DNA of 64,000 bases, taken from an archaeon (lineage in GTDB: Archaea > Thermoproteota > Nitrososphaeria > Nitrososphaerales > Gagatemarchaeaceae). Shown here piece after piece: positions 9,084 through 17,477 of the stretch (the first letter of the stretch is position 1; each line of letters starts with the position of its first letter). The position numbers and the translations under genes were made by a program. The stretch is from positions 620,001-684,000 of the forward strand of contig JAKAUC010000009.1 in the NCBI GenBank assembly GCA_021827865.1, given 5' to 3'. The notes beneath the pieces were generated by a model. It saw nothing but the letters and a program-made list of their open reading frames with translations. It ran no database searches and was not told where the DNA came from.

Positions 9084-9644
9084 CTACTCCTTCCCGAGGA
9101 TGGCCGAGCGGACCTCGTCTTCGCGGCTGCGGAGGATCTCTTCGAAGGTGAGGTCCATCTCGAGAGTCCCGTCAGAGCTCTCTGCCCTGAACCCCCCTAT
9201 CGAATTGAGGTCAGAAGATGCTATCTTAACCCCTGCTGCCTTTAGCGCCACCGCATCCTCCTCTCGGCACACCACGACCACCTTCCCTCCAAGCCTCTTG
9301 GCAGCATAGGCCGCCATCTTAGACAGGAGCTGCTTGTAGGCAGGGGACTCGGCGTAGTTCGCCAGCTCCTCCTTCAGGAGGGAGATGTTGTTCTCCAAGA
9401 GGGCCTCGGTCGCGTCGAACATGGCCTTCTTCGCCTGGAGCTTCGCCGCTCCCAGCACCCTCGTGGTCTCCTTCTGGGAAAGATCGCCCGCTTCCTTCAT
9501 AGCGGCCTCCGCGATGTAAGACGACTCAGAAGCTGTCCTCTTCCCAATCTCTTCCCGCTTGGCCTTGAACTCCTCTTCGAGGGCGTCAAGGGCCCTGCTT
9601 CGCTTCTCTTCGACCTCTTTGAGCAGAGAGTCTACGCCCATCAA
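9084..9644 (-). CDS. atpE: A-type ATP synthase subunit E (peripheral stalk)
   Basis: 186-residue stator subunit. A long N-terminal helix rich in Lys, Glu and Arg (residues 1-90) leads into a small mixed domain with the pattern KVVVVCREEDAVALK and GGFRAESSDGTLEMDLTFEE, characteristic of VatE/AtpE. It binds subunit H along its helix and the top of AtpB with its C-terminal domain. Second gene of the operon, 15 bases after atpK. Confidence 0.9.
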   Translation of the reverse strand: MMGVDSLLKEVEEKRSRALDALEEEFKAKREEIGKRTASESSYIAEAAMKEAGDLSQKETTRVLGAAKLQAKKAMFDATEALLENNISLLKEELANYAESPAYKQLLSKMAAYAAKRLGGKVVVVCREEDAVALKAAGVKIASSDLNSIGGFRAESSDGTLEMDLTFEEILRSREDEVRSAILGKE

Positions 9645-9659
9645 GGGTGCCAGACCCCG

Positions 9660-9884
9660 CTAGAGGATGTTGAGGAGTAGGATTACTCCGAGTACGAAAC
9701 CGATTATCCACAGCGTCTCTGGAATCACGAAGAAGAACAGGACCTGGCCGAACTTCTCCGGCTTCTCTGCGATGATCCCCATCCCGGCAGCTCCAATCCC
9801 CTGCTGCGCGATTCCGGTCCCTATGAGACCACCGGCCATCACTATTGCGGCCGCAAGCGCTAGTTCAGGACTGACTACTGCCAT
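9660..9884 (-). CDS. atpK: A-type ATP synthase proteolipid subunit K (c-ring)
   Basis: 74-residue two-helix proteolipid. Helix 1 (about 8-32) has the small-residue face GGLIGTGIAQQGIGAAGMG; helix 2 (about 47-72) carries the ion-binding glutamate at residue 56 in FVIPETLWII. This is the short, single-hairpin form with one carboxylate per protomer. No clear Na+ ligand set is visible, so protons are more likely; that is inference. It is the promoter-proximal gene of the operon. Confidence 0.93.
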   Translation of the reverse strand: MAVVSPELALAAAIVMAGGLIGTGIAQQGIGAAGMGIIAEKPEKFGQVLFFFVIPETLWIIGFVLGVILLLNIL

Positions 9885-9918
9885 GCTGGAAAACTTGGAT
9901 TTGACTCCGTCGGATTAC

Positions 9919-9928
9919 CATATATATG
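9919..9928 (-). promoter_or_regulatory. TATA box of the ATP synthase operon
   Basis: CATATATATG lies about 40 bp upstream of the atpK ATG (9884), predicting a start near 9898 and a leader of about 14 bases. It is the only strong AT-rich element between nuoN and atpK and suggests that the ATPase genes have their own promoter, separate from complex I upstream. Confidence 0.55.
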
Positions 9929-9981
9929 CGTATCTAAGAATATTACAGGCGTCCTATCCCCGGGGACCGATTCTCCGCCGG

Positions 9982-11454
9982 CTATGGGAAGAGCCCAGAT
10001 GCGGCGCTTGAGGCGAAGCTGATGAACTGCTGTGGGAAGAGACCTATCCCTATCATGAGGCCGACCAGTATCGCGAAGATCACCACGAAACCGAGCGGCT
10101 CGTGGACCCTCTCTGTGCTCTCCCCGGAGTCCAAGTACATCCGCTTTATGACCCAGAAGTAGTACCCGAGGCTGAAAGCGCTGTTCAGTATCGCCGCGAC
10201 GGCCACCCACGCCAGGGGAGTGTTGATGACTGAGACGAAGATGAGGAGTTTGCTCCAGAATCCGTTGAGCGGGGGGATCCCTCCCAGGGCTAGGAAGGAG
10301 ATCGCGATGGTGAAGGCGGTCACAGGCATCCTCTTGGCGAGGCCGCTGTAGACACCAAGATCTCCCCTCTTCAGCTGCAGAATTACGAGCGTGGCGGCCA
10401 GGAAGGCGGCCCCCTTCATTATCGCGTGGTTGATTATGTGGAAGAGGGAGCCGGTCATCCCGAGCATCGCGTTGTAGGAGTACAGTCCCGTCTGCTGGCT
10501 GTAGGCAAAGATCGCAAAGCCCACCAGGATGTAGCCTGCCTGGGCGATGCTGGAATAGGCGAGCAGCCGGGTCATGGTCTTCTGCGTCAGCGCCGCGACG
10601 TTCCCCAGGGTCATCGTGATGACCGCGAGGACGGCCAGGACGTTCGCCAGTGTGAAGGCCGAATTCGGGGCGAGGGCGTAGACCGTGGCGACTGCCAGGA
10701 CCACCCGGATCGCCGCCACGAAGCCTGCCTTCTTGGTCGCTGTCGCGAAGAGGGTGGCGATGGCCGGAGGGGACCCTTCGTAGGCGTCAGGGACCCACAT
10801 GTGGAACGGGACTATGGACATCTTGAAGCCGAACCCTACGACGAAGAGGAGGATGGCGACGCTGACGAGCGGGTTGAACGGCTCGGAGGCCAGCTTGGCC
10901 ACCACCCCCGATATCTGGGTGGTCCCTGCGACGCCGTAGGTCAGGCTCATGGCGTAGAGTATGATCGCGGAAGACAGGGCGCCGAGGATTGCGTACTTGG
11001 CAGCTGCCTCGTTAGACTGGACCCTCTTCTTGTCGAAGCCGGCAAGGGCGTAGGTCGGGAGGCTCATTAGCTCCCAGGCGACGAAGAGCATCAGCAGGTC
11101 GGCCGAGTATGAGAGGATGAGCATCCCCAGGGCCGAGAACATCAGGAGGGAGTAGTACGAGGGGAGGCTCGGTCCGCTTGGAGAGGTGTAGATTGAAGCC
11201 ACAGCAACGGCGAGGGTCACCGAAAGGACGACGAGGGCGAACAGGTCCCCGAGGGGGTCGGACACCAGCAGAGCCCCGAAGCCCGCAGAGGTGACCCCGA
11301 AGGCGGTGTTGGCCGCTATCAGAGCGATGGAGGCCGCGATGGCCGCGATCGAAAGATAGGCCTCTAGCTTGACCCTCCATCCGAATAACTGGAGTATGGG
11401 GGTGCCGAGGGCGGCCGCGCTGAGGATTACTACCGCTGCGAGTATGTAGTCCAT
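9982..11454 (-). CDS. nuoN: Complex I membrane subunit N
   Basis: 490-residue antiporter-like proton-pumping subunit with about 14 membrane helices. The discontinuous-helix region VPFHMWVPDAYEGSPPAIAT and the following Lys-rich helix (ATATKKAG) are the NuoN signature. Last gene of the membrane-arm operon, one base after the upstream nuoM copy. In this lineage the electron donor is unlikely to be NADH, since no NuoEFG is nearby. Confidence 0.93.
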   Translation of the reverse strand: MDYILAAVVILSAAALGTPILQLFGWRVKLEAYLSIAAIAASIALIAANTAFGVTSAGFGALLVSDPLGDLFALVVLSVTLAVAVASIYTSPSGPSLPSYYSLLMFSALGMLILSYSADLLMLFVAWELMSLPTYALAGFDKKRVQSNEAAAKYAILGALSSAIILYAMSLTYGVAGTTQISGVVAKLASEPFNPLVSVAILLFVVGFGFKMSIVPFHMWVPDAYEGSPPAIATLFATATKKAGFVAAIRVVLAVATVYALAPNSAFTLANVLAVLAVITMTLGNVAALTQKTMTRLLAYSSIAQAGYILVGFAIFAYSQQTGLYSYNAMLGMTGSLFHIINHAIMKGAAFLAATLVILQLKRGDLGVYSGLAKRMPVTAFTIAISFLALGGIPPLNGFWSKLLIFVSVINTPLAWVAVAAILNSAFSLGYYFWVIKRMYLDSGESTERVHEPLGFVVIFAILVGLMIGIGLFPQQFISFASSAASGLFP

Positions 11455-11455
11455 C

Positions 11456-12952
11456 CTATCTTACCACCAACCCGAGTATGTGCTGGACCACCGGGGCGGC
11501 TGGTCCGAGGACCAGGACGGAGAAGAACATCATTATGATGAGGGGGACGAGATAGAGAACCAGGACGCCGAAGTCCACCCCCTGCACGTCGACACCGCTG
11601 GCTCCCGCTTCGGCCGGCGAGAGGACCACTTTCCTGATCATCCAGAGCATGTATCCCCCGACCATGACAGGGACGAGTATGGCTACGGCGCTGTAGGGGG
11701 TGGCGTCTATCCCTCCGATTATCACCAGCACCTCCGCCACGAAGCTCCCGAAGGGCGGGAGGGCCATGGCACCCGCGCAGGCGAACACGAGAAGGGTCCC
11801 CGCCCTGGGGACCAGGTTCCTCAGGCCCTTCAGAGCAGAGATCTCCGTGGTCCCGAGCCCCTTCTGGATGTATCCCGCCAGCATGAAAAGCGAACCTGCG
11901 GTGAAGGCGTGAACGAACATCTCCAGTATGGACCCCTCCATGCCCAGCGGGCTGCCCGACGCCGCCGAGGAGAACGCGCCGAAGACCACGAAGCCCATCC
12001 CTGCGATGCTGGTGTAGGCGAACATGGACTTCAGGTCCTTCGAGAGTATGGCGACGAAGGCGCCATAGAACATCGTGACCAGGCCGACGGCCATGAACGC
12101 CCAGGCCCACTGGTAGGACGCCTGAGGGAAGAGGCCTATGCTTATCCTGATTATCCCGTAGCCGCCCATGGCTGACTGCACCCCCGCGAGCAGGACGGTC
12201 ACAGGAGCAGGAGCTTGGGTGTAGGCGTCTGGGAGCCAGCTGTGGAACGGGAAGACAGGGAGCTTTATCCCGAAGCCGATGAAGGATGCGAGGAGCGGAA
12301 GGTACTGGATGGAGGCCGGGATCCTTCCTGCGAGGCTGGGGATGTCGAAGGTCGCGGGGCTTACCCCTAGATACGCCGCCATCAGCGCCAGGAGCAGTAT
12401 CATGCTCCCAGTGAAAATGAAAATCATGAACTTCATCGCGGAATACTTCCGCCTGTCCCCTCCCCACAGCCCGATTAGGAAGAACATGGGGAGCATCACC
12501 AGGTCCCAGAAGAAGTAGAACAGAACGAGGTTCAGTGAGACGAAGACTCCGATGATCGCCCCCTCGAAGAGGAGGACGAGGGCATAGTAGCTCGGCTCGG
12601 AGCGGTCTATCAGCGTTCTCGAGCCGACCACCGCGAACAGGGTCAGGATGGCGGTGGCGAGGACCAGCGGAGAGCTGAGGCCGTCCACACCGACGAGGTA
12701 GTTGACCCCAAAGGAGGAGATGCTCACCCACGAGTACTGTTCAGTCAGGGCGTACTGCCCGATGCCTGAGGAGGCAAGGCCGGAGGAGCCCGTGTAGACG
12801 TAGTAGAACACGTACAGCGCAATGAGGAGCACCGCCCCGGTGATCCCCATGGTGAACCACTGCCCGACCTTCTTGTTGCGCCTGAGTATCAGATAGGCGG
12901 GACCCGAGGCCGCCATGGGGAGCAGCAGGAGGATCGAGAGGATTGGGATCAT
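11456..12952 (-). CDS. nuoM: Complex I membrane subunit M, copy 1
   Basis: 498-residue antiporter-like subunit. The motif PVFPFHSWLPDAYTQAPAPV and the conserved SKDLKSMFAYTSIAGMG stretch place it in the NuoM family. It overlaps nuoL by four bases (ATGA type) and is followed by nuoN after one base. A second NuoM-type gene lies on the other side of nuoL, so this complex has four antiporter-like subunits in total. Confidence 0.92.
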   Translation of the reverse strand: MIPILSILLLLPMAASGPAYLILRRNKKVGQWFTMGITGAVLLIALYVFYYVYTGSSGLASSGIGQYALTEQYSWVSISSFGVNYLVGVDGLSSPLVLATAILTLFAVVGSRTLIDRSEPSYYALVLLFEGAIIGVFVSLNLVLFYFFWDLVMLPMFFLIGLWGGDRRKYSAMKFMIFIFTGSMILLLALMAAYLGVSPATFDIPSLAGRIPASIQYLPLLASFIGFGIKLPVFPFHSWLPDAYTQAPAPVTVLLAGVQSAMGGYGIIRISIGLFPQASYQWAWAFMAVGLVTMFYGAFVAILSKDLKSMFAYTSIAGMGFVVFGAFSSAASGSPLGMEGSILEMFVHAFTAGSLFMLAGYIQKGLGTTEISALKGLRNLVPRAGTLLVFACAGAMALPPFGSFVAEVLVIIGGIDATPYSAVAILVPVMVGGYMLWMIRKVVLSPAEAGASGVDVQGVDFGVLVLYLVPLIIMMFFSVLVLGPAAPVVQHILGLVVR

Positions 12953-15090
12953 ATCGCTGTGTACACCCCAGTCACGAACAGGAAGAAGAGCAGCAGGAGG
13001 ATGAGGCCGATGGCGAACACCAGAGCGTACTCTTCGAGGATGCCGGTCTGCAGCCTCCGGAAGACCTTCGAGAGGCCCTGGCCGGCCCTGGCGAAGCCGT
13101 CAGAGGCGACGTCCACGACGTGCCGGTCAAACCAGTTCCCGACTGCAGAGACCCCGATGGCCAGGTTGGCCCCGCCTCCGTGGACCCTCTGGAGGACGCC
13201 CAGCTCGAAGTTGTCCAAGGTCCAATATGAAGCTCGCAGAGGCGCGTCGACGAACACCCTGTAGTAGATGGCGTTGATGTACCAGCGGTTCTCGAGGAAG
13301 CGGTAGAGGCCGTGGGCCAGGCCGGACTCTTTGACCAGGGCGGAGGGAGCCGTCTTCCTCCGCACGTAGAGCTGGACAGCCAGGAGCAAACCGGTCAGGG
13401 CGAACGCCAGGGTGATCCCCGACGAGACGAAGTTGAATGAGGAGGTCGAGTTCAGGCTGCTGAAGCTGGCACCCTTGAACAGGCTGTAGATGTATGCGAC
13501 AGAGGCACCCTGCAGGTCCCCCTGGAAGTTGAAGATGCCGAGGACGCCGATCAGGACGGTCCCCGCAGCGAGGACCGAGTATGGGATCCAGCTGATGGGC
13601 GATGGCTCCTTGAGCTCGTGGCCGGTCCCCTCCCCGGCGTGCTTCTCCCTCACCCCGTAGAAGACGAGGCCGACCATCCTGAACGCATAGAATGCGGTCA
13701 GTCCTGCGGTCGCCGACCCCAGGAGGAAAAGGCCGTACTGCCCAGACCCCCACGCCGTCGCCAGGATGGCGTCCTTCGCGAAGAAGCCGCTGAGCGGGGG
13801 GATTCCCGAGAGGGAAGCTGCGGCGATGAGAAAGACTGCGAAGGTGATCTTCAGCTTCTCCTTCAGCCCGCCCATCTCGTTGACGTACTTGGTCCCTGTG
13901 AGATGAATCAGTACCCCGGCCGTCATGAACAGCGCTGCCTTGAATATGGCATGACTCAACAGTTGGTAAAGGCCGGCCGACAGCCCCTCCGCGAAGTTGG
14001 TCGAGAGGCCCGCGAGGCCGAGGCCCAGCATCATGTAACCTATCTGTGATATGGTGGAATAGGCGAGGAGCTTCTTCAGCTCGAAGCCCACCATCGCCTG
14101 GGTGGCCGCCAAGAAGGCGGTGATGGCACCGATCCACGCTACCACCATGAAGAAGGGCTGGATCAGGGCAGGGTTGGACTGAAGGGCGAAGTAGAATATG
14201 GGCCCTATGCGCGCGACGAGTACCACACCCGCGTTGACCATGGTGGCCGCGTGGATCAGGGCGGAGACGGGGGCGGGCCCCGCCATGGCGTCAGGGAGCC
14301 ACTCCTGGAGCGGGAACTGGGCGGACTTCCCCACTGCACCTCCGAATATCAGCAGGGCGACTGGGACCAGCAGCCCTCCGGCGGCCAGAGACGTCGCCCA
14401 GCCTGTGGACGACGCCAGCTGTTGATAGTTGAAAGTCCCTGAGTAGATGAACAGGATCAGTATCCCAGCCAACATCGCCATGTCCCCTATCCTCGTCATG
14501 AAGAACGCCTTCATCCCGGCGTGAGAAGGCGGGTAGGCCTGCTCCATCCCCAGGGCCTTGGAGCCGGGGGTTCCGACCCAGTTCTCCTTCTCGTCGTGGT
14601 AGTAGTAGCCTATCAGGGCGTAGCTGCAAAGGCCGACCCCCTCCCAGCCGATGAAGAGCGAGAGGAGGTTGTTGGATAGGACGATGAGCTGCATGCTCCC
14701 GATGAAGAAGCTCATGAAGAACCAGTATCTTGTGAGCCCGCTGTCCCCTTTCATGTAGTCGACGCTGTACAGCATGACGAGGAAGCTGATCCAGGCGACC
14801 AGGTTCGCTATGATCACGGTGTACGGGTCCGAGAGCACCCCGAAGCTGATTCCGAGCTCGGGGATCCACGGGACAGAGGCAGGGATCAGCGAGTTGACCA
14901 GGGAGATGGTATTGCCTTCGATCACGGGTACGAGGAGGACGAGAGCGAAGATGGCGGAGAGGAAGGAGAAGAGGACGGCCGCTACGTCTCGGATCCGCCC
15001 CCTGCCGGTGAGAGGCGCGGCCAGCGTCCCCGCATAGGGGAGGAGGAAGATGAGCCAGACGAAGTAAGATGGGATCGGGACCGCTGTCAT
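12949..15090 (-). CDS. nuoL: Complex I membrane subunit L
   Basis: 713-residue antiporter-like subunit at the distal end of the membrane arm. The GKSAQFPLQEWLPDAMAGPA motif and the HAATMVNAGV helix are the NuoL signature. The C-terminal extension (from about residue 520) contains the long lateral helix region and a final membrane anchor (VFAIGLILLLLFFLFV). Length is at the upper end of the family. It starts four bases after nuoM copy 2 ends. Confidence 0.94.
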   Translation of the reverse strand: MTAVPIPSYFVWLIFLLPYAGTLAAPLTGRGRIRDVAAVLFSFLSAIFALVLLVPVIEGNTISLVNSLIPASVPWIPELGISFGVLSDPYTVIIANLVAWISFLVMLYSVDYMKGDSGLTRYWFFMSFFIGSMQLIVLSNNLLSLFIGWEGVGLCSYALIGYYYHDEKENWVGTPGSKALGMEQAYPPSHAGMKAFFMTRIGDMAMLAGILILFIYSGTFNYQQLASSTGWATSLAAGGLLVPVALLIFGGAVGKSAQFPLQEWLPDAMAGPAPVSALIHAATMVNAGVVLVARIGPIFYFALQSNPALIQPFFMVVAWIGAITAFLAATQAMVGFELKKLLAYSTISQIGYMMLGLGLAGLSTNFAEGLSAGLYQLLSHAIFKAALFMTAGVLIHLTGTKYVNEMGGLKEKLKITFAVFLIAAASLSGIPPLSGFFAKDAILATAWGSGQYGLFLLGSATAGLTAFYAFRMVGLVFYGVREKHAGEGTGHELKEPSPISWIPYSVLAAGTVLIGVLGIFNFQGDLQGASVAYIYSLFKGASFSSLNSTSSFNFVSSGITLAFALTGLLLAVQLYVRRKTAPSALVKESGLAHGLYRFLENRWYINAIYYRVFVDAPLRASYWTLDNFELGVLQRVHGGGANLAIGVSAVGNWFDRHVVDVASDGFARAGQGLSKVFRRLQTGILEEYALVFAIGLILLLLFFLFVTGVYTAI

Positions 15091-15093
15091 TTC

Positions 15094-16596
15094 CTATCTA
15101 CCTGACAATCCTATCGTGCTCGCGAAGTGGTAGAGGGACCTGAAGAAGAGGTCAGGATAGATGCCGATCACTATGGACAGGGCGGCGAGGAAGATTAGCG
15201 GAGCGGTCATGATGAGCGGGGCCTCCTTCACCCCCATCAGGTCGTCTGACAGGGGGCCGAAGAATATCTTACGCATCGGCCAGAATGTGTAGGCTACGGT
15301 GAGCGCGGTCGCAGCCAGACCCATTATCGCCACGACGAAGTTCCAGGCCAGCCCCCCCGCGATCCCGCGCGTGAAGACGCCTTCGAACAGCAGCCACTCT
15401 GCCTGGAAGCCCCCGGTCGGAGGGACCGCAGAGAGTATCATGGAGCCGATCAGGGCGACCGCTGCGGTGAGGGGCATCTTCCCAGCCAGCCCGCCCATCT
15501 TGCGCATGTCCCTTGTCCCCACCTGGGTGATCATGATGCCGGCTACGCAGAATAGGATCGTCTTGCCGATGATGTGGTTCAGGAAGTAGAAGAGCCCGCC
15601 CGACACCCCCAACACGCTCAGGCTCCCGATGCCGAGGAGGGAGTAGGCGTTCTGGCTGATGGTGGACCAGGCGTAGAGGTACTTCACGTCGTTCTGCACC
15701 ATCGTCATCGCCCCTCCGTAGACCATGGTGATCACCGCCATGATCATGAGTGGGAAGGCGAAGGGGATGAAGGCTGACCGCATCCCCTCCACCAGCAGCC
15801 TCACCACCACGTAGTTGCCCACGCCGACTATGGTGACGATGAACGGGGCGAAGGAGGTGGGGTGCTCTGCGTGGGCCGTAGGTAGCCAGAGGTGCACCCC
15901 GAAGATGGCCATCTTGATTAGCCAGCCGACGAGGATGAGCCCAACGGCCCAGTAGGCCACGGTCCCCAGCGGGATGGTCGACAGGGAGGATATCTGGAAG
16001 CTCCCGGTGGCTGAGTAGGCCACGACGATTCCAGCGAGGAAGATGAACGCGCCGAGGTGGTTCCAGAGGAAGTACATCATGGCCGTCCTCTCCCTGTTGG
16101 TGTACCCGAAGAGGGCGACCATGAATGTCGAAGGTATCAACATTAGCTCCAGGAACATGTACAGCTCGAGGAGGTTGGTCGCAAGCGAGACGCCGATCAG
16201 CCCGGCGTCAAGGAGCATGAAGTTGAGGAAGTAGATGGCGTACTGGCCCTTCCTCTCCTCGCCGTACATGACCTCCAGCCTGTGCTTCATGTATCCCATC
16301 GAGTAGACGGCCGTCGCCATCACGACGATGTTCATCATCAGCGCCACAGGGACGCTGAGGTTGTCGCCGAGGAACCCGAAGGTCAGCCCGGAGACTGGCG
16401 CCCAGGCGTAGGACTCGGTCACGTTCGGACCCCCGTTGAAGAGCGAGGTCCCGAGGTAGGCGAGGAGGAGGGTCGTATAGAGCAGGGAGGCGAAGGCTAT
16501 CCAGCCCACATGGCGCCCCAGCTTCTTCCCGAGGAGGAGGACGACGGGGGCGACCGCGAGTGGGACAGCCACCGTCTGAAGAAGGATGTATTCCAT
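15094..16596 (-). CDS. nuoM: Complex I membrane subunit M, copy 2
   Basis: 500-residue antiporter-like subunit; I chose ATG 16596 over TTG 16602. It carries the family region IFGVHLWLPTAHAEHPTSFA and the NDVKYLYAWSTISQNAYSLL segment. It differs clearly from copy 1 (HAEHP instead of YTQAP), so the duplication is not recent. A 71-base gap separates it from nuoK. An additional NuoM is known from so-called 2M complex I, which is proposed to move more protons per electron pair. Confidence 0.9.
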   Translation of the reverse strand: MEYILLQTVAVPLAVAPVVLLLGKKLGRHVGWIAFASLLYTTLLLAYLGTSLFNGGPNVTESYAWAPVSGLTFGFLGDNLSVPVALMMNIVVMATAVYSMGYMKHRLEVMYGEERKGQYAIYFLNFMLLDAGLIGVSLATNLLELYMFLELMLIPSTFMVALFGYTNRERTAMMYFLWNHLGAFIFLAGIVVAYSATGSFQISSLSTIPLGTVAYWAVGLILVGWLIKMAIFGVHLWLPTAHAEHPTSFAPFIVTIVGVGNYVVVRLLVEGMRSAFIPFAFPLMIMAVITMVYGGAMTMVQNDVKYLYAWSTISQNAYSLLGIGSLSVLGVSGGLFYFLNHIIGKTILFCVAGIMITQVGTRDMRKMGGLAGKMPLTAAVALIGSMILSAVPPTGGFQAEWLLFEGVFTRGIAGGLAWNFVVAIMGLAATALTVAYTFWPMRKIFFGPLSDDLMGVKEAPLIMTAPLIFLAALSIVIGIYPDLFFRSLYHFASTIGLSGR

Positions 16597-16667
16597 GGGC
16601 AACCCTTGCTATCGGAGCTTGGACCCGGGGGCCCGGCCGGTGGGGTCGATGTTGAGTTGTGGCACTT

Positions 16668-16985
16668 CTATCCCTCCAGGGTTTTCATCTCACTCACGTC
16701 TATGTCGTTGCGGAGCCTATAGGCGACTACGACTATTGCCAGAATGACCGCGGCCTCGGCGGCTGCCAGGGCGATGGAGAAGAGCACGACCGTCTGGCCC
16801 AGGGCGTTGCTCGCCTCCTGATAGGGCAGGTACTGGTTGAAGGCGACGAAGTTAAGGTTCGCTGCGTTGATCATGAACTCGATTGAGAAGAGGAGCCGCA
16901 GGGCGTTCCTCTTGGTCACCAGCCCGTAGACCCCTACGCCGAAGAGGCAGGCGGAGACAATGACGAAGTCCGCAAGGCTGGTCAG
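16668..16985 (-). CDS. nuoK: Complex I membrane subunit K, apparent CTG start
   Basis: Three-helix membrane subunit with the two buried glutamates of the family: Glu in LLFSIEFMIN and Glu in IALAAAEAAVIL. The first ordinary start codon is GTG at 16919, which would remove helix 1. Upstream of it the frame encodes LADFVIVSACLFGVGVYGL, a clear NuoK first helix, back to an in-frame TAG near 17010. No ATG, GTG or TTG lies between. A CTG at 16983-16985 overlaps the nuoJ stop in CTGA and has AGGAGG nine bases upstream, giving a normal 105-residue NuoK. Confidence 0.82.
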   Translation of the reverse strand: MTSLADFVIVSACLFGVGVYGLVTKRNALRLLFSIEFMINAANLNFVAFNQYLPYQEASNALGQTVVLFSIALAAAEAAVILAIVVVAYRLRNDIDVSEMKTLEG

Positions 16986-17467
16986 TGCGCACCCCCTCCT
17001 CTGTCGACCCTAGACAGGGCCAGGGCGCCCACGATGGATGCCGCCAGGACCAAGGCGAGCACTTCCAGGACCGGCGCGTCGCCGGTTGAGATGAGCTTGC
17101 CTATGTCTATGTAGGTAGCCGTGTTGGTGATGGCTGTGAACCTCGAAAGGTTTGTGGCCAGGACAGCGAAGGTCAGCGCAAGAATCACCGCCACCGCGGC
17201 TATTATCCCCGCCGCCGTCGTCGACTTCGGCTTCACCTCCTTGGCCAACCCCTCCTGCCTCACCAGCATGACGGTGAACAGAATCAGGACAGCCACGGCT
17301 CCGATGTAGACCGCAATCTGGAAGACCGCGACGTAGGGGGCGTTGAGGAGGAAGAACAGGGTAGCGACCCCGAAGAGCGAGCCGGCGAGGCCTATCGCGC
17401 CGTATACGAGCTCCTTGGCCTCGAGGGAGACTATCGCGCTCCCCACGGTGACTACCGCCATTGCCAC
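16982..17467 (-). CDS. nuoJ: Complex I membrane subunit J
   Basis: 161-residue subunit with five hydrophobic helices; YVAVFQIAVYIGAVAVLILF holds the conserved Tyr/Gly-rich third helix, with the pi-bulge region of the family. Start is GTG 17467 or ATG 17461; the frame is open upstream and encodes DAVF, so the helix may begin slightly earlier. It overlaps nuoK by CTGA at its end and follows nuoI after 10 bases. Confidence 0.87.
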   Translation of the reverse strand: MAMAVVTVGSAIVSLEAKELVYGAIGLAGSLFGVATLFFLLNAPYVAVFQIAVYIGAVAVLILFTVMLVRQEGLAKEVKPKSTTAAGIIAAVAVILALTFAVLATNLSRFTAITNTATYIDIGKLISTGDAPVLEVLALVLAASIVGALALSRVDRGGGAH

Positions 17468-17477
17468 GAAGACGGCG

